A stretch of 64,000 nt of DNA. Source: Anthoceros angustus. Lineage: Eukaryota; Streptophyta; Anthocerotopsida; Anthocerotales; Anthocerotaceae. The translations under genes were made by a program, and so were the position numbers. This document shows positions 1 to 12,197 of the stretch, in pieces; positions within the stretch are counted from its first letter, which is position 1; every line of letters starts with the position of its first letter. The stretch spans positions 1,240,001 to 1,304,000 of the forward strand of contig VJWM01000044.1 in assembly GCA_010909165.1 (NCBI GenBank). Direction: 5' to 3'. Below the pieces are notes generated by a model that saw nothing but the letters and a program-made list of their open reading frames with translations, was not told the DNA's origin and did not search any database.

Positions 1-985
1 ATTCTCCCTTGGAGAATCTCGTTCCGCTCCTCCGTTACGTCTCCTTCCGGCCCTCCAACTCCTGGCGCCGTTCCTCTGTATCCTGCAATTGTACCCGGAG
101 GTCTCTTAACTCATTGATGCGGGCCTCCATCTCCTCCTCACGGATTGCCCGTGCCTGCTCCGCCGCTGCCTGCTCTGCCTTCAGGTTGCCGTGGCTGCTC
201 CTGCCGCCATTCTCCACCGGTTTTGTGTCCCACCGGTAGTGATCCCTATTCGTCTTGGTAGAGGCCTCTACCTCCCGCGCCCCCTTCACTTAAGCCTCCT
301 AGACTTGGTTCTACTCTTGTCAGGCTGTTTCGGCCAAGTCCTTGGCCCTCTCCGCTTGCCTGCGCGCTTCCTCCGCCTCCTCTTGGGCCGCTCCTCTCCT
401 CGCCCGCAACCGAAGAACTTTTGCTCTTCCTCGAGCTCTCGCCCATCCTTGGGAACCATATCTTTCCAGCTGGCGGTCCGGCGGCTCGCCGGCTCACAGC
501 TTCTTCCAAGTCCTTCTCCAACTCGGCGATATCACCTCGCGCCCATGACTTGCCTCCACCCTCCAACAGCCGAGCCGCCTATCTCCCGCTCGTGATCCTC
601 GATTCTCCTTGAGAATCTCGTTCCTCCTCCGTTACGTCTCCTTGGCCTCCAACTCCTGGCGCCCGTTCCTCTGTATCCTGCAATTGTGAGGTCTCTTAAC
701 TCATTGATGCGGGCCTCCATCTCCTCCTCACGGATTGCCCGTGCGCCCCCTTGGCCTCGCCAGTTGCCGTGGCGCTCCACCGCCATTCTCCACCGGTTTG
801 TGTCCCACCTTAGTGATCCCTATTCGTCTTGGTAGAGGCCTCTACCTCCCGCGCCCCCTTCACTTAAGCCTCCTAGACTTGGTTCTACTCTTGTCAGGCT
901 GTTTCGGCCAAGTCCTTGGCCCTCTCCGCTTGCCTGCGCGCTTCCTCCGCCTCCTCTTGGGCCGCTCCTCTCCTACTGCAAAGGT
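1..985 (-). repeat. Two degenerate tandem copies of a coiled-coil gene fragment
   Basis: The stretch from about 12 to 420 recurs from about 612 to 985 (shared landmarks: a GAGAATCTCGTTCC start, a CCTCTGTATCCTGCAATTG block and a TTGTCAGGCTGTTTCGGCC block). The copies differ mainly by deletions of a few bases, few by substitution. On the minus strand both encode Ala/Glu/Arg-rich heptad-like sequence (for example AREEEMEARINELRDL-type and AQEEAEEARRQAERAKDLAE), typical of a long coiled coil, but no reading frame stays open for more than about 100 codons. I read this as the broken 3' part of a multicopy gene or retroelement-like gag. The family is not recognised. Confidence 0.5.
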
Positions 986-1007
986 CCTCTGCCCTTGCTT
1001 GCGCCTC

Positions 1008-1250
1008 CTAGGCGTGCTTCAGCTGTTCACATAGTTGAAGCACCCTGGCCCTGTCCTGTTGGGCGGACCTGGCCTCCGACTCCGCTGTCCGTCGCTTCTC
1101 CTCCTCGACCCTAGCGAGGGTCTCCGCCTTTCTCCTGGCCGCTTGGGCCGCCTCCGCCTGGCCCTGAAGCTCCACCATTCTCCTTCTAGTGGCTTCCACC
1201 TCTTGCATCTTCTTTGCCGTCCCGCAGAGCCCCCAAAGCATACCGTCCAT
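1008..1250 (-). pseudogene. Coiled-coil gene fragment, copy 1
   Basis: An 80-codon minus-strand open segment starts with MDGMLWGLCGTAKKMQEVEA and continues in an Ala/Glu/Arg/Gln-rich helical pattern without prolines, predicted coiled coil. The same segment recurs, shortened by small deletions, at about 2341-2556. Flanking frames carry the continuation, so the gene is broken by frameshifts. No enzymatic motif is visible. It belongs to the same repeated unit as the neighbouring fragments. Confidence 0.4.
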
Positions 1251-2846
1251 GGCCAGCGGGGCTCCGCCGCGTTTCTTCTGTGGCTAGGGAGGTACCCAGT
1301 GAAGTCCGGCCGAGGGTGCGGGTATCTCCGGTCCGTTAGCTGCCATTGTCGGGAGGGAGGCCGTTGGGAACTCCGGACTGACCGGAACCCTTAGGTCCGA
1401 CTATTTTGGTCCGAGCCTCTACCTCCTTGGCACAGTTGGCGCTAGCTCCTTCTCCGCCCGCCTTGGCTTGGGGTCCCGGGAGGCGGAGGTCGGCTCGCTT
1501 TCCCCTCTTAGTCGGCGATAGGACGGGCTCGGGATGGGGTTGCTGCTAGTGTCCTCTCGCTCCCTGGGCCGCATCCCGTTCTGCCCTTCTCACCGCTTCC
1601 TCGACCTCTTGCCACTCCGTTGGTAAAGGCAGGCAGGAGCGGTCCTTGGAAATCGTGTGGTGAGGGGCGTTTTCCTCTTCTTCGCCTCCCTCCTGGTCTG
1701 CGGGGCTCGGTGGTGGGGCCGTCGTGGGTCGATCTCATTGCACAAGAACCACTAGCTCTCTTCACATCGTGGTTGCCTCGGCGCGAGGTGTTGAGCGGAG
1801 GGACTAAAAGGAGGAAGCGGAATTTCTTCCCATACTTCCACAGGTCGCTCCACCGTATGGACTCGGAATGCCTTCCCAGTCTTCATCCTCCTGGGTCCGC
1901 CTTTGGGCTTGAGTGGCGTCCTTCCGGTTCACGGGCTGGGCCTCTCACTTCGACTTAGGGGTTACCAACCTTTCACGGCGCTCTCTTCTTCTCCCTCCTT
2001 CGGAGGTTGAGGTGTCCCGGACATGGACAATAGCGGCGGCGGCGGGGCGGCTTCTCATTGCGCTCACAGCCTCTGGTTGATCCGGCGAAGATGATCCTTC
2101 CCGATCCGCTCTTTTCCCCGCTGCGGGCGTGGAGGAAAACAAGCAAATTATCACCAGGTGGTCCACCTTGGTGAGCATGTTCAATGCGATGTCTTCGCCA
2201 CCATTCTCACCCGTCGGTCCAATAGGTCCGACATCATTACCCATTCGAGGACCGCTGCGTCCGGCCTCAAAAGCGCCGCCTTGCTTGCGCCTCCCTAGGC
2301 GTGCTTCACTGTCACATAGTTGAAGCACCTGCCCTATCTGTTAGGCGGACGCCTCAGACTCCATTGTCAGGTGGCTTCTCCTCCTCGACCCTAGCGAGGG
2401 TCTCCGCCTTTCTCCGCCGCTTGGGCCGCCTCCGCTGGCCACAAGCTCCACCATTCTCCTTCTAGTGGCTTCCACCTCTTGCATCTTCTTTGCCGTCCCG
2501 CAGAGCCCCCAAAGCATACCGTCCATGACCATGCGGCGAGGCTCTGCTTTCTTCATGGTGCTAGGGAGGTACCCGTGAAGTCCGCTGAGGGTGCGGGTAT
2601 CTCCCGGTCCGTTAAGGACTGCCAGACCGCTGTCCGGAGGGAGGCCGGACTGGGAACTCCGGACCCAATCAGAACCCTTAGGTCCTGACTATTTTGGTCC
2701 GGAGCCTCTACCTCCTTGGCCTGGTTGGCCGCTAGCTCCTTCTCCGCCCGCCTTCGCTTGGGGTCCGGAGACGGAGAAGGGGTCCGGAAGCTGGCTCGCT
2801 TTCCCCTCTTAGTCGGCGATAGGACGGGCTCGGGATGGGGTTGCTG

Positions 2847-3062
2847 CTAGTGTCCTCTCGCTCCCTGGGCCGCATCCCGTTCTGCCCTTCTCACCGCTTC
2901 CTCGACCTCTTGCCACTCCGTTGGTAAAGGCAAGGGCACGGGAGCGGTCCTTGGAGTCGTAGTGGTAGGGGCCGTTTTCCTCTTCTTCGCCTCCCTCCTG
3001 GTCCTGCGGGGCTCGGTAGCTGGGGCCGTCGTAGATTGCTGATCTGCTGGTACAGCAACCAC
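2847..3062 (-). pseudogene. Basic linker part of the repeated coiled-coil gene
   Basis: This 71-codon open segment has a TTAPATEPRRTRREAKKRK basic patch that could act as a nuclear localisation signal, a run of Thr/Pro, and then WQEVEEAVRRAERDAAQ, again helical and charged. The equivalent stretch in copy 1 (about 1508-1765) is frameshifted. Not recognised as any catalogued domain. Confidence 0.35.
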
Positions 3063-3272
3063 TAGCTCTCTTCCTGTCGTGGTTGCCTCCGGCGCGAGGT
3101 GTTCGGGCGGAGGGACTAAAAGGAGGGAAGCGGGAATTTCTTCCCATACTTCCCTGGGCGGCGAGGGGGTCCGCTCCAGCCGTATGGACTCCGGAATGCC
3201 TTCCCAGTCTTCATCCTCCTGGGTCCGCCTGGGCTTGAGTGGCCGTCCTTCTGGTTCCTGGGCCTGGGCCTC

Positions 3273-3575
3273 TCACTTCGACTTAGGCAGGGTTACCAAC
3301 CCTTTCCTGAGCGCTCGCTCTTCTTCTCCCTCCTTCAGGAGGTTGAGGTGTCCCCAGACATGGACAATAAACGGCGGCGAGGGGGTCCGCCTCGGCCTCG
3401 GCCTCTGGTTGATCCGGGCGAAGATGATCCTTCCCCAGTCCGCTCTTTTCCCCCGCTGCAGGGCGTGGAGGAAAACAAGCAAATTATCACCAAGGTGGTC
3501 CACCTTGGTGAGCATGTTCCAATGCACGATGTCTTTCGCCACCATTCTCACCCGTCGGTCCAATAGGTCCGACAT
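3273..3575 (-). pseudogene. N-terminal globular part of the repeated coiled-coil gene
   Basis: A 100-codon open segment contains VRMVAKDIVHWNMLTKVDHL and LLVFLHALQRGKRADWGRI. Its Trp/His/Leu spacing recalls the plant-mobile-domain type of proteins associated with transposons, but the resemblance is from memory and weak. Copy 1 of the same stretch (about 1945-2328) is shifted out of frame. Probably a relic of a multicopy, possibly mobile, gene. Confidence 0.35.
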
Positions 3576-3659
3576 CAGCCACCCATTCGAGGACCGCTGC
3601 GTCCCGGCCTCAAAAGCGCCGCCTTGGCTGCTTCCACCCTCCCTTTCACCTTAAGGGGT

Positions 3660-4365
3660 CTCGGAACCACGCCCCCAATCTCTTCCACCGGCCGATTGTA
3701 AACCGCCCGCAGGACCTTAACGGTCCATCTCCTTGGGTCCTCCTCGACTCTTGGGCGGGCCGGTTTTGTTGGCCGCCCTCAGGCGCCGCGATTCAGGAGG
3801 CGGCAGTGCGTAGATAGATAAAAGGGCCATAGGCCGCGTAGGAGGACGGATTGCTGATGTTTGTTCGGGTGAACAGCCATACGCGTCCCGGGGATTATTT
3901 TATAGTGTGAGCTCTTGGTGAAAGGGAGAGTGAGGGGTTTTTGCTGGGCTTCAGGCAAGAACAATTTTTCTGTTGGCGGTTTTGACTTGGTATGTTTGTG
4001 GTTTTAACTTGGTGATGAGGCTTATCACGGTTAGGGTTGTGTGTGAGTTGTCCAGGAAATCCTTGAACGCTGCAACATGTCATGAGCGTTATGCAGCCAT
4101 GGCGCGACATGAGCTTTTTGGTTGCATGTAGAAATATTTTGGAGGAGGAACATGCTGTGCTCATGAATATATAAATCATATATATATACATGATAAAAAT
4201 ATATACAATGAATGCAAAGAAGCACGAGGTGTAGTAGTAGCCGGTCCATCCGGGAGCGTGCGTGTCAAGCCTGTCTTGCAGGCTGTGAATTTAGTACACG
4301 TAGAGAATATGTAAGAATGATTTTATAAGGGACTTGGCCACTCCACTCGTGAGGCCGAGATGGCA
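3660..4365. other. Intergenic, no gene seen
   Basis: Nothing recognisable is encoded here. An AT-rich stretch with alternating TA (about 4160-4205) lies between GC-rich flanks. Confidence 0.5.
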
Positions 4366-5212
4366 TTAAAAATAGCGGCCACGGGAGTTCCAAAGCTCGG
4401 GAGGTGGGAGGAGGGAGGAGGGAGGAGGGAAGAGGAAGGAGACGCGGATATGGAAGCGAGGAGCGAGGAAGCACACAACGTTATTACCTCCGTACAGTCT
4501 TTACCGTTTCAGCGTTTTGAAATGGGGGAGGCAGGGGCCCCGCCATCGTAAAACGGGGTTTCTAAAATGAATGTCGAGGTTGCTTTCGGGGTGCGTGGCA
4601 CCAATTGGCGCGCGTCCTCGCTTTGCCGACCAACAATTTCTCCGTCACCCAGTCGCCCGTCATGTGTGATTGCTACCCCGCGGTGAAGCCGACGATTTGA
4701 TGCCCGCGTCTGCTGCAGCCTAGCCTGCAGCCGCGGAAGGACACGATCGTCGGCCGCAGCGCGCGCAGCAGGAAGCAGGGGCCAGGAAGCAGAAAGCAGG
4801 AAGCAGGAAGTAGCGAGCAGCAAGCAGCGAGCAGCGAGCAGCGAGCAGGGCATGGCGGATTCTCCACAACTCGCCGCCTGCACTTGCCAATTGCTCTCCG
4901 CTCCCCACCGCCCCCAGATGCGGACGCACCACCACAAGCAGCAGCAGCAGCAGCAGGATTGGAGCAAGGGGGAGCGTGAGGTCGGCGGACAGGAAGCCCC
5001 GGACGCACAACATTTGCTGCGCGCTGCCTCCTGATGCGGACAATGCGCTCTAGAGCGCCTTCTTTGAGCTGTGTGATGCGGGATTTGGAGCTTTGCGCCA
5101 GGCAGATCTGCGGCGGATGGGGCCTCGGATCCGGCTGCCCGCTGCTGCAGGGCTGAATTCCGGGGCGCGCCCCCGGGGCTGATTCCGCGCATTGCCGCAC
5201 CCGCACGCTTGG
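4366..5212 (+). promoter_or_regulatory. Upstream region / probable 5' leader of the myosin gene
   Basis: It holds a purine-rich GGGAGGA tract at about 4400-4440, a run of AGCAGGAAGCAGGA/GCGAGCA units at about 4770-4855 and a (CAG)6-type run at about 4938-4956, all just upstream of the myosin start codon. Such purine-rich tracts are common in plant core promoters and leaders. No TATA box is assigned. Confidence 0.4.
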
Positions 5213-8200
5213 ATGGCCGAGGCCACCACCATGGCTCGTAGCACGCTGGAGGAATTGCTGGAGTCCATCAAGATCAAGGATGAGATTCCCAAGGATGTGC
5301 CCCCGGCCCTGCCCAGGCGCCCCACCTCCAGAGCTCGCCTGCCGTCCTCGTTGCGCTTCAAGAGGAGCGCGCTGCCGCGGGCCAATGCGGCGGATGTGTC
5401 GGCCCGGCATGAGGATGCGGGGAGCAGCGGGCACGGGGAGGAGGACGGGGTGCGGCAGAGTAGCGGGCATGGGGACGTAGCAGAGCCGGAGGCACAGGGT
5501 GCTCCTGCCTGGGACGAGGACGATGAATGCGGTGCGGGCATCAGCCCTGATTTGCCGGCAACATCTGCTGCTTCGGCCGGCGAAGGCGCGGCTGCAGTTT
5601 CCGGCCCCCATTTGGTCAGCGTTCAGTCGTTGCACATGTCCTGGCCCCCCTTGTCTTCGCCCGAATCGCCTTCCGACTTGGATGCAGGAGTAATTCTTGC
5701 TGCATCGTCGCCCCTCGGTTTTGCTGGAGGCTCGCCAGCTGTGCTCATTCCGGGAGATGGAGTGGGAGGGTTCAGGAGTCCTGGCCTGCTTCTTGAGTCT
5801 CCGGCGGTGTCCAGTCCCACGGTTATCAGTGCCAAGCTAGATTTAGAGCCTCGAGGAAGGGAAAGTGTCCAAGAGCTGGATAACAGGTCTTCAAACATCT
5901 TTGACGTGCTCAAGAGCCCGTCCAAGGCAACTGTTACAGCATTTTCTGGGCCACCGTCCCCTCCTCCTGCTTCCGCTTCTGCTTCTGCTTCAGGGCCTGT
6001 CAATGTGGGCTTCTGTTTCCCCACCGCAGGCTTTACTCCCCCGACGTCTCCACCACGTCCGCCTCTTATATCCACTTCCAGAACTCTTTCCCGGAAATGG
6101 AAAGAAGAAGGAGTGCACGGATTGAAAAAGGTAACCTTCAACCTGCATGTGAAGGAGTCAGGACCGGGCTGAAAAAAACTTTTCTTCCTTCCTCTCCGGT
6201 GTGGCCTTAGGTGATTGTGTGTGGTTGCATGCATTTCACCTCCTCTCCGCTCACAATGCCTGCTTATTTAATGGCTGCTGCACACACAAATCTTTTGTGA
6301 AGCATAGCTTTGTCTTGTCACCTGCTGCTCTGTCTTTCAAGTTGGCATATACAATGGGACGGGTATTCTGCTTCACTGTCTTCTTGGTAATCCAGCACAT
6401 GCGTTCCTTCTTGTGTACTGAAGAATTCGTGTACATTTGCAGAATTCACGAGTTTGGTGCCTCGGTCATGACCATCTGTGGTTCCTAGGGGCCATCGAAT
6501 CAACTGTGGATGGTGAAACGCTGGTTCGGACGCCTGGTGGACAAGTACGATCCCTCTCTCAGTCTGCAGGTTGCAGTCCCTGCCTGGATGCTAGGTTTCA
6601 TTTTGATCAAGCCACCCCCCTGGTGATGCAGATTATCAAAACGGCTACGGCGACCCTACAACCGGCAAATCCAGACATTCTCGAGGGTGTCGACGATCTC
6701 ACCCAGCTGAGCTACCTGAATGAGCCTGCAGTTCTGCACAACCTGCAGTACAGATATGACCAGGACATGATATACGTAAGGGCATGCGTTGTAACCTCAG
6801 AGTCTGTCGGTTGTGCATGTGGTGGACTTCGAGGCTGAAAGTTGGTATCTTTTGCAGACCAGAGCTGGACCTGTGTTGATTGCTGTCAATCCCTTCAAGA
6901 AAGTACCCTTGTACTCAGCAGATTATGTTCAAGCTTATCGTAAGAAGAATGGGGAAAATTTGAATCCTCACGTGTACCTTGTGGCAGATAGTGCTTACAA
7001 TGCAATGGTTTCAGGTTAGTTCAGAAGACTCTTGCATGTCATGCACTTCCAAAGACTATGTGCCTTTGTTTAGGCAACGTGAGAACGATCTTTGACCGTG
7101 CTTGCCGGTCCTGAACTGTTATGCAGACGAGATTAATCAGTCCATAATCATCAGGTATGGGCTTAACACATGTCAGAGATTAATCTTATCCATGTTTTCT
7201 AGGACATCACGGCCCCAAGTAAATTGTCTGCTCATTAAGCGTTCGCTTTGGTCTGTTCCCCTCTCCGACCCTGAGCATCAGTGCTGTGTGTGCGCAGTGG
7301 TGAAAGTGGAGCAGGAAAAACTGAAACCGCCAAAATTGCCATGCAATATCTTGCTGCTCTTGGAGGGGGTAGTGGTGTTGAGAATGAAATACTGCAAACT
7401 AATCCAATTTTGGAGGCTTTTGGAAACGCCAAAACGCTTAGAAATGACAACTCAAGTCGTTTTGTGAGTATTAGTTCGTCATGTCCTTCACTCAGTTGGC
7501 GTGCCATCAAGATTTATAGCTCATCACAAGGGGCGGGTGGGGGGCGGGGGTTCTTTGCAGGGAAAACTCATTGACATACATTTTGCCAGGTCTGGCAAGA
7601 TATGTGGTGCAAAGATTCAAACATGTAAGCAAGTGTCTCTTCTGTCTTGTGCTAGCCTAAATCTTCTTGGTGCACCTGTGCAATTGTGCAGCAGCTGTTT
7701 TGTCTGAGGCTCACCCCTTCGGTTTTGGTTGCATGTCCCTGTCTGATGCCTGGACCTTTACAGACTTGCTGGAGAAGGTAGCTCTCCGGAACTCTGTGTG
7801 TCTGTCCACCTATTTGTCTCTAGCAGATGCTGATTCTGGTCCTGCAAAAAATTAAATCCATCAGATATTTATGAGCACAGACGACGCCGTTAAGTTGACT
7901 GTTGATATGCTTTGGGATGCAGTCTCGAGTTGTTCAGCAGGCCCAAGGCGAGCGGAATTATCACATCTTTTATCAGCTCTGTGCTGGGGCTGATGGAGCT
8001 CTGCGAGGTATTGCCAGATTTGGTCACCTAGAGAAATTATTAGGTTACCTGCAGAGGTCTCTTCTGCTTTGCATCGGGTATTAATAACTATTCTTGAACT
8101 TTATGCAGAGAGATTGTGGCTCAGGCCTGCTGAGCATTATCGGTACTTGAACCAGAGTGACTGTATGCAGATTGAGAATGTGAATGATGCAGAACAGTTT

Positions 8201-11200
8201 CATGCTGTCATGGTAAGTGATAAATGTTTAGATGCTCGATGCAACCTGTTTACATCCCTTTGCTACTTGCTCTCTCAGTCTCCTGTTTGTCAGTCTGGGT
8301 TCCTAACGACGATATGCCTTGTTTTCTGTTTCCAGAGTGCAATGAATGTTGTGCAGATCAGCAAAGAGGATCGAGAACTTGCTTTTGCTATGATTTCAGC
8401 AGTGCTCTGGATCGGAAACATCTCCTTCCATGTGGTTGATAATGACGGTCATGTGAATGTGGTTGAGGATGAAGGTGAGTGTGGCCAGCTGATTCTCAAA
8501 TTGGTTGGTGTAAGTCACACCTCAAGAGTTTGGGGGATCTTGTTTTCTGAAGGGTATTCTGTCGTCTCACAGCCCTTGAAGCAGCTGCACATTTGTTGCA
8601 ATGCAAAGCGGAAGACTTGACTTCAGCTCTGTGCTTGAGAAAGATGCGAGCTGGGTCTGATGACATAGTACAAAGTCTTAACCTCGCCCAGGTATGGTAT
8701 GTTCTGTTATGCTTGCGTCCAGATTATGATTATTTTTGTGGTAAATTCAGGTTAGCTTGCATTCTCACCTTTGTAAAGCCTTCTGTGTTTTGCAGGCTAC
8801 AGACTCCAGAGATGCACTAGCAAAAGCAATCTATGCAGGACTGTTTGATTGGCTGGTCGAACGCGTCAACAAATCCCTGGAAGTTGGCAAGCGCAGGACT
8901 GGCCGATCTATCAGTATTCTGGACATTTATGGGTTTGAGTCTTTTAAGGTACAATTCTGCTTGAAGCGCTTGGGAGAAATGGTTTCTCTATGGCTGTATC
9001 ATGTCTGTGAGGGGAGGAAGTGTCTTGAAGTATTACTCACAGTGTTTTATGTGCAGAGAAACAGCTTTGAGCAATTGTGTATAAATTTTGCCAATGAAAG
9101 GTTGCAGCAGCATTTCAACAGACATTTGTTTAAACTCGAGCAAGAGGTGCCATATCGCCTGCCCTTGTGTATTTTCTGTATGCCGTGTCTACTTGTCATC
9201 CTACTAATGAATTGTGCTCAGTTGGACTGCTAGTCATTCTATCCCAGTTTCAATACTTAAGATAGCTGATTTATGTCCATTTCAGGAGTACACGTCAGAG
9301 GGGATTGATTGGACCAAAGTTGATTTTGAAGATAATCAAGAATGTCTAGATCTGATTGAGAAGGTTGGTTGTTCCCCTTGTTGACCTCCCATTTGATATT
9401 TAGTTCTATCCTTGTTCAAGCAATGGAGAAAATACATCAGTTGAGGCATTCATGAATCACTACTGCCAATGTGTGGGTTTGCAGAGACCTCTTGGGTTAA
9501 TCTCACTGCTGGATGAGGAGTGCACATTTCCTCGAGCAACTGATGCCACACTGGCCCAGAAGCTGAACGAGCATCTGAAGACAAACTCTTGTTTCAGAGG
9601 AGAAAGAAGCAAAGCTTTCCGTATCTGCCACTATGCAGGAGACGTAAGAGAAAGCATGCATTTTGTCTAGTTGTAAAATGCTAAAAGCACGCTCAGTTAA
9701 TGTCTCAAGGCTAGTCCTTCATCATTGATAAGCAGCTCGTTCTGCTGCTTGCAGGTTCTGTATGACACAACAGGATTTTTGGAGAAGAACAGGGATCTGT
9801 TGCATGCCGACCTTCTTAATCTTCTTTTATCCTGCGAGTGCCCGCTGCCCCAGCTCTTTGCAGCTGAGATTGCTCAAAGTGTACAGAAATTGATCAGTCC
9901 AACAAGGAGAGGACTTGCAACCAGTGAATCGCAGAAGCAGAGTGTGGCAACCAAATTCAAGGTAGTAGGTTTTTATGAACAAGGTACACTGGGTGTTAAT
10001 ATCTAAGTTCTGAAGCAAGGCAATGAACATGTGGCTTGTTTATGAGTGTAGGGCCAGTTGTCGAAATTGATGCAAAGGCTGGAGAGCACAGCACCTCACT
10101 TCATTCGCTGCATTAAGCCAAACACTTTACAGCATCCAGGGGTGTATGAGCAAGAGCTGGTGTTGCAGCAACTGCAATGTTGTGGTGTGCTGGAAGTGGT
10201 GCGAATTTCTCGATCAGGATATCCTACACGGCATCTGCACCAGAAGTTTGCAGAGAGGTTGCCCTTCCCTTCTGAATGCCTGAAAAATTTGCACTAAAAA
10301 AGATTGAGTGTTATGCTATCAGTCATGGCTATTTTTGTACTTCAATTTCCCATATACTTTTGGTGTGCAGGTATGGCTTTCTACTATTGAAGAATGTTGC
10401 TACTCAGCAGGATATTTTGAGTGTTTGTGTTGCTATTCTGCATCAATTTGGAATACATCCTGAAATGTATCAAGTCGGTCTGACCAAGCTGTTTTTCCGT
10501 GCTGGACAAGTATGCAACTTTCTCTTTGGCATCGATGACCTCTGAAATGAGTTGGTTGCATTATTCCTTCCAATGACGAATGCCAAGTTTGATTGACAAG
10601 TTGTCTAACCAACTGCAGATAGGAAAACTTGAGGACCTAAGATTACGCACATTGCAAGGAGTGCTTGCAGTCCAGAAGGTTTTTCGTGGTTACAAAGATA
10701 GGCGTGAGTTCAAGCGGTTGCGGAAAGCCACAGTTTGTCTGCAGTCATGTAAGAAAGAGCTCTAGCTGGTTGGTGATTTTTCGATTTTTGCTGTTTCTGT
10801 TCTGACAGCAGCATACACTACAGGGGCCAGAGGTGCAAAGGCGAGGAAGCTATATAAAGTAATGAAAGAAGAGCATATGGCAGCTGTGACAATCCAGAAA
10901 CATGTAAGGAGGAAAGCAGCTGAGAAGGCGTTTGTGTTGTTTCGCCAAACTGTCATTTCTGTCCAAAGAGGTGAGAAGTATTTTCTGAGTTGCCTTGCCG
11001 GGTTATGTTGTTGTTTGTGAACAAACAATGCGTGCTTTGCAAATAGAAGAATCTGATGGTGTGCGGATGGAATTTAGTTGCCCGTGTATGGCTAGCAAGG
11101 AGGGCATTGGAAGCTAGGCGAAAAGAAGTGGAAGAAGAGAGGCTTGCTGCAGACGTTGCTCTTTCAAAATTTGTTGAAGCTGAGCCCGTGGAGGAATTTA

Positions 11201-12197
11201 CTTTTGATGTTGATGACCATCAGACAGATGGCAGGCAGAGGGATGCTGATGACACAGATCTCACTGTAAGATGCATCACTTTTTATCCACCTTATGTTTC
11301 TTCAGTCACATTTACTTGCATATAAGGTACCCAGATGTTCGCTTTAGATAACAATGTCTTGTTTGCTTGATGGGATTGTTATGTTATTAGAGCTTGGAGA
11401 TATCACGAGCTGTAGAACTAAGGAAGGCAGAAGAACTGCTCAAGGTCCAAGGGACAGAGCTATTGGAGTGGCAAAAGAGGGCCCTCGCTGCTGAAAAAGC
11501 TCTTAGGGAACAAGAAGAGGACAACGGTGTAATGCGTCAAAGGTTGCAGCAATATGAAACCCGATGGTCAGAGTATGAGACCAAGATGTCATCCATGGAG
11601 GCGGTGTGGCAGCAGCAAATGACCTCACTGCAGTTAAGTCTTGCGGCAGCAAAGAAAAGTCTTGCCAATGATGAGTCTCAGCTACAACAGTCCAAGCATG
11701 AAGAGGGAATAAATTTGAAGGTTACTGTTCCGCCCACGCCAACCAGGCTTCAACGGTCTACGAGGCACATACTCCCTCATGAAGAGGATGACTTTGATTG
11801 GGACGATGCAACTACTTTAGGGACTAAAACTCCTGAGACCAATGTCACTCCAAACAGGTATGGCGGACCTGTTTCGAGCAATGAGTTCAAAGCATCCAAG
11901 GAGCTGGATGCTGGCAGGCCTGTCGTCAGCCATTTGGTCAAGGAATTTGATCACAGGACGCAGGTTTTTGATGATGATGCTGACTTTTTGGTTGAAGTGA
12001 AGTCTGGACTAGCAGATGCAAACCTGAACCCTGAGCATGAGCTCAGAAAGTTGAAGCAGCGCTTTGATGTCTGGAAGAAGGATTTCAAGGTAAGATTGCG
12101 GGAAACAAAGGCAGTTCTCCAGAGGCTGGGCAATGGCAATGGAGATTCCGGGGACAAAAACAGGAAGAAATGGTGGGGCAAGCGAACCAATTTGTAG
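5213..12197 (+). CDS. Class VIII myosin heavy chain
   Basis: Actin-based motor; in plants class VIII acts at plasmodesmata, the cell plate and endosomes. 23 exons in consistent phase give 1447 aa: 5213-6130, 6443-6544, 6632-6775, 6858-7014, 7127-7154, 7298-7463, 7561-7624, 7764-7777, 7923-8007, 8109-8212, 8336-8474, 8573-8691, 8796-8948, 9057-9146, 9286-9363, 9485-9643, 9755-9961, 10052-10257, 10371-10509, 10619-10748, 10824-10970, 11078-11265, 11391-12197. Exon 1 carries the class VIII N-terminal block ([11 protein letters not shown]...PKDVPPALP...SRARLPSS). Then follow [12 protein letters not shown], the P-loop GESGAGKT, switch [18 protein letters not shown], the actin-binding [19 protein letters not shown] region, IQ-like repeats, a coiled coil and the class VIII tail ending WWGKRTNL. 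The ATG at 5213 was chosen; ATG 5231 (ACCACCATGG) has a better context and is in frame. Confidence 0.95.

Larger units (their letters stand above)
1000..3650 (-). repeat. Tandem duplication of a ~1.3-kb unit (coiled-coil/basic-region gene)
   Basis: The unit from about 1000 to 2275 is repeated from about 2275 to 3650. Both copies start with a CTTGCGCCTCC..AGGCGTGCTTCA block and share the ACATAGTTGAAGCACC, CTTCCACCTCTTGCATCTTC and GTCGGCGATAGGACGGGC blocks. Copy 1 is shorter through many 1-5 base losses. Read on the minus strand the order is a globular N-terminal part (3273-3575), a Pro/Arg/Lys-rich basic linker (about 2847-3062) and then a coiled coil (about 2341-2556). The least damaged copy is the right-hand one. 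Confidence 0.6.

Noticed and set aside
5192-5212. Myosin translation start at 5192
   Set aside because: The codon is TTG; the first in-frame ATG is at 5213, with a better-context ATG at 5231.
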